A stretch of DNA of 64,000 nucleotides, from assembly GCA_023078685.1 (NCBI GenBank), contig JALGAS010000005.1, positions 3,410,001-3,474,000 on the forward strand, written 5' to 3'. Shown here one piece after another: positions 56,036-64,000 of the stretch (positions are counted from its first letter, which is position 1; the number at the start of each line of letters is the position of its first letter). The notes beneath the pieces are model-generated. The model had not been told where the DNA came from, made no database searches, and saw only the letters and a list, made by a program, of their open reading frames with translations. Made by a program: the position numbers and the translations under genes. The DNA is from Neopestalotiopsis rosae (taxonomy: Eukaryota; Ascomycota; Sordariomycetes; Amphisphaeriales; Sporocadaceae).

Positions 56036-57595
56036 CTAAATGCATTTTTGATGTTCATCGACTAAACGAGCCAGATAACCCTTGATCGCTTCCAAGTCCT
56101 CGTCAACACGAACCCGCCAGCTCGAGACCGCCACTCGCACAGCCGTCGCGCCCTTCCACTTGGTACCGCTGACGTACCATTCACCTCCCTCGTGGATGGA
56201 GCCGACGAGCTTCTCGTTGAGCGCCTCGTCCTTGGCCCGGAAGAGGACCACCATGTGCGTATCCTCAATGGCTGCGCGGTTATTTTGCGGCAACAGGATG
56301 TAATCGGGGCTGGCGCTGATGACCTCGGCCACGCCGCGGGCCAGCCGCACCATGCGCGCCAGGATCGCCGCCAGCCCTTCGCGGCCCTCGCTGAGCAGCA
56401 CGGCGTAGACGGGCAGGGCGCGGAAGCGGCGCGAGTTTTGCAGGTCCACGTTGAGGGGGCTCTGGATCGTGATGGCGCCGGAGCCAGAGGACAGGTAGGC
56501 CGCGTTGGGGTTCTTGCAGACGCTGGTCAGGACGGACGCCTTGCGCGTGAAGAACATGCCGCAGTCGTAGGGGACGTTGAGCAGCTTGTGCCCGTCGACG
56601 GTGATGCTGTCGGCCAGCTCGAGACCAGAGGCGTAGGCGCGCAGCCGGGCAAACTCGGGCGTGGGGGGCAGGCACCGGGCAAAGATGCCAAAGGCGCCGT
56701 CGACGTGGATCCAGGAGCCGTAGCGGTCCGCCAGCTCGCGGAGCCGGCGCATGTCCTCGAGCCCCGTGGTGGCGAAGCGGCCCGTGTTGACCTCGCCGAC
56801 GCTCAGAGCAATAATGCTCGCCACGCCCTCGCGCCGCAGCTCGCGCTCGACGGCGTGTATGTCGAGTCGCCAGGGCTCGTCCTCGCTGTGCGGCAGCTCC
56901 TTTACTGAGAACCTGCCAAGCCCGACAATGGAGGCCGCCTTGTAGAGCGAGCTGTGGCCCATGCTCGTCAAGACCTGCACATACCTGATGCCCGCCTGGG
57001 CACACGCGGCCAGCAGGCCAAGCTCTCCCACGCCATCGAGGATTCCCTGTGGCTTGAGCTTGGCCTGGATGACGGCTTCCCTGCCGCAGCCGAGACCCAG
57101 AGTGTTGCTGGCCGTGGCGCCAGTGGTTAGAGTCCGGCCTTCCCAGTCGGCAGCATCGCCCAGATCGAGGAGGGCAATCAGCATTCTCAGCGCCGCATCC
57201 TCGACCTCGGTTGCAATGGTCTGAGTGGGCAGGTGGACTTGGACATTCTGGTCATAGGCCGTCACAATGTTATCGGCGACCTCGGCGATGGGAAGCGTCG
57301 AGCCCGTCACGAAGCCATAGTACCTACCTGAGAGGTTCTGGCCGTTTAGTGCAGGAACGATATCGTTGAGCAGGTGGTCCAAGGTGGCCGCATGCCCCCG
57401 TCCAGAGAGATAGCGGTCATCGTCTGGCTGCGGCAACGAAGCCCGGCCTGCCTCGAGCTGTGCGGGCTTGGGGAGGACCGCAGGTTCAGCACCAGCAGCA
57501 TCTCTGGTTGAAGCCGTCACCGAAGACCTGATGCGGGTATAGGCCCGCTGCAGGAAATCATCGTCAGCGGCCGGTTCTCCATTGAAAGCAGCCAT
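56036..57595 (-). CDS. PLP-dependent group II decarboxylase-like protein
   Basis: A single intronless frame of 519 residues. It matches the pyridoxal-phosphate group II decarboxylase fold (glutamate/aromatic amino-acid decarboxylase superfamily): LSGRYYGFVTGSTLPIAEVADNI, TTGATASNTLGL (phosphate-binding region), TSMGHSSLYKAASIVGLG, ASIIALSVGEVNTGRF, WIHVDGAFGIFARC with the PLP-pairing Asp, and DSITVDGHKLLNVPYDCG with His336-Lys337 as the Schiff-base lysine. The C-terminal small domain has THMVVLFRAKDE and WKGATAVRVAVSSWRV. It is closer to the fungal and bacterial tyrosine/aspartate-decarboxylase-like branch than to classical GAD, but substrate specificity cannot be read. Lack of introns and high GC3 set it apart from most genes nearby. 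The ATG at 57595 starts directly before MAAFNGEP. A cytosolic enzyme is expected. Confidence 0.9.
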   Translation of the reverse strand: MAAFNGEPAADDDFLQRAYTRIRSSVTASTRDAAGAEPAVLPKPAQLEAGRASLPQPDDDRYLSGRGHAATLDHLLNDIVPALNGQNLSGRYYGFVTGSTLPIAEVADNIVTAYDQNVQVHLPTQTIATEVEDAALRMLIALLDLGDAADWEGRTLTTGATASNTLGLGCGREAVIQAKLKPQGILDGVGELGLLAACAQAGIRYVQVLTSMGHSSLYKAASIVGLGRFSVKELPHSEDEPWRLDIHAVERELRREGVASIIALSVGEVNTGRFATTGLEDMRRLRELADRYGSWIHVDGAFGIFARCLPPTPEFARLRAYASGLELADSITVDGHKLLNVPYDCGMFFTRKASVLTSVCKNPNAAYLSSGSGAITIQSPLNVDLQNSRRFRALPVYAVLLSEGREGLAAILARMVRLARGVAEVISASPDYILLPQNNRAAIEDTHMVVLFRAKDEALNEKLVGSIHEGGEWYVSGTKWKGATAVRVAVSSWRVRVDEDLEAIKGYLARLVDEHQKCI

Positions 57596-60500
57596 GTTAT
57601 TATCGAGTCAGTACTACACGACACGACACGACACGAACCCCCAACCCAGCGGAGGCTCCGTAAGGTTTGGGTATGTACTTTTTGACTTGCCCTGAATTGG
57701 ATGCAAGACCCTGGGACCCAGCAGTCTGGCACAGGCTGACAGCACCAAAGCAAACCTACGCCAACCCGCACCTCCTCCTCGGAAGCCGCTAAGCCAGTCA
57801 GGGGAGATTGCCGGCTTGGGGGGTGGGATGATGAACACGTCTAATCCTCCCGTCGGTGCCGTGTAACAAGACCAATTGATGGTTTTGAACTGACCCTGCG
57901 CTGTGGCGGCACTGGGAGTGGACAAGTAATGGGTAGTGATTCCAGCAGTGTGGTTCTGGCTTGGGACGTTCCGTCTTAGGCGTCGGAGAATTCCTCGGTT
58001 TGGGGTTGGTGTCCACTGGGTGCAGGGTCAGCTTACTGCTATGTGCTACAGACTACTTGGTTACCTTCGGAACCTAAGGCAACTTTGGCTGGGGGCTTAA
58101 GGACTAATCAAAAGTGACAAGCAGGTTATAGGCTGTGGAGTTGTGGGAAGATGGAGGGCTTGACTGGAGGATTGTACCTGTATATCCTATACCAGTATAG
58201 GCTCGAGAGCGGAACGGTACTTTTGATCAGCTAAAGAAGTATTTGTCCATTAGCTTGGTGGAAAAATCGCCTGATTTTAATATATCGATGTATGTATTGA
58301 TGGGAAGGCTGGGATTGCACAATTTTTTTTTTCCCTCCTCCCTTCTGTAGCGACGCGGAATGGGGTTTTCTCACACAATAATACAGTAGCCGAGCTGCAA
58401 GACACGTTGTCCAGGTCTTTCAAGCGTCTGCTGAATTTGAAAAAGGTAAACAGGGCTTGAGATTAGCCGATAATGTCGGTATGTATGTAGGTGATGCAGG
58501 TATGTTCGCTATCAGGGCAGGGATGACAATATCGAGTGCCAGCTTCTCACAAGTCGATATCCTGCTTTCTTTTGATACCAACAAGATCACTGGCAAATCA
58601 CTTGCTGCAACAGCAGCTATTTGTACGCAAATTCTTTGAGGTTATCGTGAACTCAACTGATCGCATACTGTTTCCTTTCAACTGATCCTTCGACTATGGT
58701 CTTCAAACCAAGTGGGCTCAAGTGGACTCTAGACGCTTGACTTGGCTGTTGTTCAAGGATTTCCCCTCGTCGTTACTAGCGTCAAAGGTTGAGTCTTGCC
58801 CGATTGAATGTGGGATGGGAAGCTGGAACTAGACGACTGCTTCATCGGCCATGACTCTGTCCTGAAGGGCACCCGTTGGAACTGTCAAGCGTAGCAAGCG
58901 GGAAGCAAAGTAGAGACCCAATGCAGGTTTGAATCATGGTTACAACGTCTGACGCTGCCAGGCTCACTGCAGTGCACACCCGTGCCGCACAACGCAAACG
59001 AGAGACAAAAGCGAGGCGGGGGGCTCTCAAGTGCTTTCCATGTCGTTTGGGAAGAGGCGGTTCGGATTTGGAATTTCCTCTTCAGTCATTTTTTAATCCA
59101 CTTCTCCCCTCTCCCGTGCGTGAACCCCTGTTGCAAAGAACCCAGCAGTTTGGTTACCTTTCACCGGAAAACAATGGCCGGGAACAGGCATCGAAAGCCG
59201 GGCCGTGCCAATTGGTTGGTTGGTGGTCGATGCATTGGATCAGCGCAGCTAAGTATGAGAGGGAAAAAAAAAACAGCCCCCATTAGGGTATTCGTTAGCG
59301 GTACACACACTGTACCTCTACACGACCCTTGATCCAGCAAAGTCAAATGGAAAGCGTCTGGCGTGTTGCAACAGCTGAGTCGATGGTGAATACTGCTGGA
59401 GGCAAATGGATGAGATGCCTGTATGCATTCTACTAGGGGTTCCTGCGTGGACTTGGAGGGGAGAAAATATCCAAGTCAGAAAGTAGGAGAGGCCTGCGCA
59501 ATCACGAAGCACCTATACTGGGTTTGGAATATGGTGATCTGATATGCGATGGCCCTGGTTTCGCGGCCGCGGCGGCAGAGGTGAGGGTGAGAGGAACAAC
59601 TCACGATGCATGAAAGCGAGTACGGCGCGCATGTGCCTTGTTTGCTGCTCGGGTGCATCTTGGGCGACCCCAATGCAACAATGGCAGGGCCGGTGTATCA
59701 AGCTAATCAAGTAGCAGACTTTCAAAAGTTGACTTGTTTGCGCAAGTGTGTAGATTCCGTCGGTCCTCGGACGCCCTCGTGGCCTGTGATGCAGTCCTTT
59801 GGTCTGTATTAAAAGCTCCACGTATGCATTCGGATGAGCCATGGTGGTCCGGCGGCTCCATTTCCCCCGAAGGAGTCCAGGACGGAATGTCCGGTTCCTT
59901 TCTTGCCAATTTCGTTTTCAGCTACAGTTTGCTGGAACGTTGCGTGAAGCACTGACGATGATTGAGTTTTGCTTGAACGTCTTTTCCCATTCGCATGTGT
60001 GGGCGCGGCAATAGGGGCAGTTAATTCGTGTTGGAGCCATTCCAATATGAAAACAAAAGTACAAGAAGAAATGTGAAAGTGCAAAGTGAGCATGAATTGC
60101 TGTGTAGGAGGGATGCCGAGCGGCTCGCACACATGTGGTGATACAACCGATCTTGCCGCAGTCTGTTGTAATCACCTGCAAGTAGGGACGGACAGCCTGC
60201 GGGTGCGGCAGGGTAGGTGGCAGTAGTAATTACTAGCTCAGAGCACGTCGTTGCTGTTCACGGTTCGTGTATGTACGTTGTGTGTCGTTTCCAAAGAGAT
60301 TCATGCGCCTGGCCGAGTGTCTCCAGTGCTATTGAAAAGCCATATAATAGAGTTTCTGCATGACATGGAGTGACCTCGGACCCCTCCTGGAGCCGCTAGA
60401 GTGAAGACGGGTACGCCGTCAAGCCTCCGAACCCGAGGGAGTGGTACTATAGAATTCGTGGTCTGGGTTGGCGGTGTCTATACGGCGCAGGGCCCAATTT

Positions 60501-62159
60501 GATGGGAGTGGTTCACAGATTGGCGGCCCGCCTATAACAAGCACGTATTTGATGCAGGAGCCAAGAAAGGCACTGCCGACGACAAGATCTTCATTTTTGT
60601 TTCTTGTTCAAGGCTGTGCCAGTAGGCTGTGTCCGGAACACATGGAGAGCGCGAGAGGAACTCGCGTACTAACCAGGTCGAATATGAGCAATGATGCTGT
60701 TCATGCTGTAGATCATGCCTTCGGAGCAAGTAGGAGATACGCAGGTACGGCCTCTTCTCCGAGCTTCTGCACGATTCGTACTGTACTGTCATTTTCACGG
60801 ATGTCGTCTCGAGGTTTTGCTTGGCAATTGGCCTTGCGAGAGTGAGTGGGAAAAAAAGAGGCAGGGCGGCTGTCCGTTCATCCGTCAGTGCTTTCGACCT
60901 GCATGCATTATCAGTCCACAGAAATCAGCTTCTGCAATATCGAGAATTAGTCATACATATTGAGAGACCCTTGTGATAAGTGGCTCGAGAAGAAAATCTG
61001 GAGCAGCAGACAAGTGATATAACGGTCATCGCATCGTACAGGGGTGAAAAAGTCTTTGCGTGTGTACAAAGTAGTAGTTGTCTGTAGGTGGTTCCAACGG
61101 TCAACGCCCCTCCTCGGTGAGGCGCAAGCAGCAGGTCGCAGTACAACCGAATCAGTGCAGGGCAGACAAGCAGCATGTTGGAGAATTTCGGGTGACTTCA
61201 ATCAGAGCGCTGAGAAATACATGGCAACACTCGACCATCTCCAGAGTTCCGCGGTAGCCGAAGCGACTTGAGGAGGAGAATTTCCAACGAGACGGAGTCG
61301 AGGCAATGTCTTGTGCTCAGTTTCGGTTTGGAAGTTGATATATCTCTTCTGCCCGGGCAGCTTGTTTGTGTTCGATCCCGTTGCGGCAGGCGAAGAGTAG
61401 CGCGGCGCAGTGCAATGCAGTGCAGCAAAGAATAATGCACACAAAGTAGTACACTCAACGATTACCTAAATATGGGCTTTTGAAATATGAATGCACCACC
61501 TACTGTACTAGCCGTTCTGTCAATGTGGTAAGCACTCGGGTAGGTACGTACACATCTACCCACATAGCATCATCAGTCTTCACATATTCCCTGTGCGCGC
61601 ACACGTCCATATCACGTACAATGGACCAAGAATAATGACTGGCGCGTGCCGGGGCGGCACATCAGCACATCAAACCCATGGCCGGATGGATCCAGAATTA
61701 GGCGGACTTGGGTGGAGAACTCCATGCCTTGGCCCTGTTCCGCAGCGCTGGACTGGAGTTGATTGCTTGGGGTGAGTAATAAGGTCAACCAGAAAAGACT
61801 GAGAAGAAGGTGTGTGTGTGTGCGTGGGCGCGCGCGAGTGACAATGAAACGAAAGAAGCGGTACAATTCTGTTACAACTAGTTGTATGTAGCTGTTTAGC
61901 ATCAAAAACTCCAGTCCACACAGCACAGACGACAGGTTTTGCCATGTTACATTTGATTCCCATTGAGCTCCCACCAAGCTCCAGCTGCCACCAAGCAGAT
62001 CCAGAGAAATCCGGCTGCTTGCTTTACTGATAGCCGCTGCAGCACTTGGCTAAGACAATTCCAGTAGCGAACAGCACGCCCAGGCAAGGTTTTGATTTAA
62101 TTTCCCGGCTCCATTCATATACTTCAGCCCGTTCTCATGCACAAACACGTACGTACCAC

Positions 62160-62210
62160 TTGTAATGTATGTACAAGCTATGTATGTGTGTATGTATATA
62201 TTTGATGTAC
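62160..62210. repeat. TATG/TGTATG-rich microsatellite stretch
   Basis: Degenerate repeats of TGTATG and TATGTA over about 50 bases. Confidence 0.7.
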
Positions 62211-62418
62211 GCAGGCAGCTAGGTATGCATGTACGCAATAGGTACTTGATAGTTTCACCTGTTTGTAGGGGCACGTACTATACCATGCATAGTTATTGAC
62301 CTACATGCGTACATACATTGCTACATGCTTCGTACTTGCCTCACAAACAACTGCCTTGCCCCGAGGGGCATGTGAAGCAAGTACGAGGGGCACACCAGGG
62401 CACCTGCTTTGCCTGCAT

Positions 62419-62454
62419 GGGGGCGATTTGGAGGGTTTGGAGGGTTTGGAGGGG
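62419..62454 (+). repeat. G-rich triplicate (TTTGGAGGG) with four G-runs, G-quadruplex candidate
   Basis: Runs of five, three, three and four G are spaced by loops of 9, 6 and 6 bases; the unit TTTGGAGGG occurs three times in tandem (62428-62454). Confidence 0.7.
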
Positions 62455-62699
62455 TGGTTGATTCAAGTTCGCCGCTGAAGGGAAGGGAAAAGAAGGAAAA
62501 TGAGGAATGTGTAACGGCACCGCTACATACTCTGTGCAGGACACTACCTACCACCGACACTTATTATTAACTCACATGCATACTATTAACCTACTACAGT
62601 ACAGTCTCGTCAAGTCCCCCAAAAAAGAATCAAATCAGAAATCAGAAGAGATAATTCCCACCGGGACTTGATCCCACCCCTCCTCTTTTCCTTTTAGCT

Positions 62700-63596
62700 A
62701 GTATCTGCAAGCCACAAAAGAAAGAATACACCCCCCTCCCTCCACAGCAAAAAGAAGACTACTACTACTTGACTACTGCCTACTGCCTACTACTACTTAC
62801 TTACCTACTACCGATCCCCAAGCTTCCCTCCACCTTAGGGCCCAGCGATCCCAGGAAGACGGTTTCGCCGCCAGGACTCTATTTGCTTCTGACACGACTT
62901 ATCTCACTCCCCAATCAGCTTCTGCCGCGACATTTATCTTCTGGGGCTGCTGGGGTGGGCTTTCTACTCAAAGTAAGAAAAGGCAAATTAGGGGTGACCG
63001 AAGAGACGGGGGGTGGGCGTTCTCGCATATCTGCAGTACACCCAAACCAGTCTCCTGGGTCCGAACCAAAATTCCAGCCATCCGGATCACTTCACTGGTT
63101 CTCGCTCGAACCTCATGGTGACAAAGACAAGGAGAGCCCTGCCCTAGGAACGAGACTTGACGGGGACTGGACCCTCTATTCTATGCCCTGGCCACATATA
63201 CACTGCTCGGCTTCTGTTCATGGTAATCAGTTTGTCAATTACTGAGAGAAAAGAGAGAGAGAGAGAAAGACGGTGCCTTCGCTACCTACCTGTATATGCT
63301 TGTTTGAATTTTTGTGCGCCGTGTTTTCTGTTGTTCATTTTCCTACTCTTTTTTCTTTTTTTTTTTTTTGAACAAGTTCGTCAGATTTACCTGATCCTAA
63401 TTGCATACATACCCCCCGTCCTGCAACCCCCCGACACGATCGCATCCGGTATATCGCACGACTATCCTCAAAGAAACGTTTCTTTTTATTTATTTCCTAC
63501 CATTCAAAATTAAGCCAAGGAGGAAGAGATTTAGTGCTTTCCCAGCTTGGTGATCAGCTATCGATCGACTTCTTGTTGTGGCAGGAGTCAGCCATA
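62700..63596 (+). promoter_or_regulatory. long pyrimidine-rich 5' leader of the LaeA-like gene with short uORFs
   Basis: C/T-rich sequence with CTACTA runs, a GA-rich run (63244-63270) and a T tract (63349-63369). Upstream ATGs open short frames, for example 63115-63147 (10 codons) and 63182-63244 (20 codons). Long leaders with uORFs are common in fungal regulators. The transcription start is not visible. Confidence 0.4.
63349..63369 (+). repeat. T-rich tract
   Basis: Twenty of 21 bases are T, interrupted by a single C. Confidence 0.85.
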
Positions 63597-64000
63597 ATGT
63601 CTTCGCAACGGGCAGAAAACAGTAGCCGAGCCAACGAGACGAGTCAATATAACGCCGCCAACCAGACTGGACAGCAAATACCAACTCCGATGGACGGTAT
63701 CAGTCTAATGAACTATCCCTTCACATTTGAGCAAAACGTCGATGATGCCGTTACCGCCTCATTCCGCATAGAAGCTGATGTATGACCACAAATATCCACA
63801 AAGGTCGAGTGCGAACTCATTAACTGAATCACTGACTGACCGCGCAAATAGCCTCATCCCTCGCAATCGAACAGTCCGTAAGTCGATACTTGATCTTGTG
63901 AACTCTTTCTGACATGCTACTCACCTGTTGACAACAGGGATACACATTCAATTACAAGCAGTATATCAAGATATCGTGTAGAAAATGGAAGAACCTTTCA
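63597..64000 (+). CDS. LaeA-like SAM-dependent methyltransferase, N-terminal part (3' end outside window)
   Basis: The model is 63597-63779, 63852-63877 (a 26-base exon) and 63938 to beyond 64000. The first 61 residues (MSSQRAENSSRANETSQY and onward) are polar and unstructured. The joins lead into PDTHSITSSISRYRVENGRTF, the typical entry of the fungal LaeA-like/TAM methyltransferase family, where the next residues normally read HAY followed by a short loop and LPNDE. The frame assignment of exon 3 rests on this motif: the alternative frame (YTFNYKQYIK) matches nothing. Family members are nuclear or cytosolic class I methyltransferases; LaeA itself controls secondary metabolism and development with velvet proteins, but most paralogues are uncharacterised. 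The catalytic GxGxG region lies outside the window. The long leader fits a regulated gene. Confidence 0.75.

Larger units (their letters stand above)
57596..63596. other. 6 kb region without a convincing gene; promoter/leader of the LaeA-like gene at its right end
   Basis: No frame above about 160 codons has a recognisable motif or an ATG in a good position. The left end contains the decarboxylase promoter with ACACG repeats (57615-57637). The right end (about 62700-63596) is C/T-rich with CTACTA runs and looks like a long 5' leader. Several microsatellites and a G-rich triplicate lie at 62160-62455. A non-coding RNA or unusually large regulatory region is possible but unproven. Confidence 0.4.

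Noticed and set aside
56192..56908. 238-codon plus-strand frame
   Set aside because: Antisense shadow of the PLP decarboxylase.
63939..64000. frame reading YTFNYKQYIKISCRKWKNL at the right edge
   Set aside because: The neighbouring frame continues the spliced LaeA-like N-terminus with SRYRVENGRTF, which matches the family; this one matches nothing.
1..64000. tRNA, 5S rRNA or other structured RNA genes
   Set aside because: Looked for B-box-like GGTTCGANTCC with a matching A-box; isolated partial matches (for example near 28495 and 36279) lack the rest. A covariance-model scan would settle it.

Overview
The window is 64 kb of nuclear DNA from a filamentous ascomycete (Pezizomycotina, most likely a Sordariomycete of the Hypocreales type). 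The signs are many short introns of 50 to 170 bases with GT[A/G]NG donors, CTRAC-like branch points and CAG/TAG acceptors; single-gene transcription units on both strands with 0.2 to 6 kb between them; C/T-rich 5' leaders; and fungal families such as Cex1, Lst8, Cdc50, CFEM, GH76, GT90, Bzz1, Dbp5 and a LaeA-like methyltransferase. Genus and species cannot be fixed by reading. I saw no rRNA, tRNA, CRISPR or intact transposon.

Layout. 1-515 is the 3' end of an FAD-linked oxidase. 1052-3478 is the Cex1/SCYL1 pseudokinase. 4672-5962 (-) is the TOR subunit Lst8. A gene-poor stretch follows (5963-12777) holding one small two-CxxC protein (8788-9117, -). Then come a secreted sedolisin (12778-15144), a MYND-finger protein (15319-16063, -), a Bsc6-like MFS transporter (16706-18485) and a GPI-anchored GH76 mannanase/transglycosidase (20501-22060). 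A SNF2-family ATPase with an acidic tail rich in candidate SUMO-binding motifs (22929-27503, -) stands head to head with a MOSC plus ferredoxin-reductase fusion (29205-31246). Next are the flippase chaperone Cdc50 (31864-33524, -) and a NASP/Sim3/Hif1 histone chaperone (34346-35964, -). Two type II Golgi-type glycosyltransferases lie in tandem, GT31 (39849-41640) and GT90 (42668-44316), converging on a CFEM-domain membrane protein with a very long cytosolic tail (44764-47239, -). Dbp5 (49167-50687, -) and Bzz1 (51930-54363) are divergent. A small UPF0390/DUF2462 protein (55037-55312) and an intronless PLP decarboxylase (56036-57595, -) follow. About 6 kb without a convincing gene leads to the start of a LaeA-like methyltransferase, cut by the window edge (63597-64000).

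How the genes relate. This is mostly a housekeeping neighbourhood: tRNA export/COPI, TORC1/2, flippase, histone chaperone, mRNA export and actin/endocytosis. It is interspersed with cell-surface and secreted functions (sedolisin, GH76, GT31, GT90, CFEM). There is no operon-like unit or obvious secondary-metabolite cluster. Exon structures were built by eye, by joining frames at consensus splice sites so that family motifs run on; most junctions preserve phase exactly.

Observations most worth checking: a single-chain MOSC/flavin/2Fe-2S enzyme that may be a self-sufficient N-hydroxyl-compound reductase; long in-frame open stretches directly after the stop codons of Lst8, Cdc50 and the GT31; stop-free introns of multiple-of-three length in Lst8 and the two-CxxC protein; a 312-codon open frame across the GH76 leader; and the CFEM receptor-like architecture.
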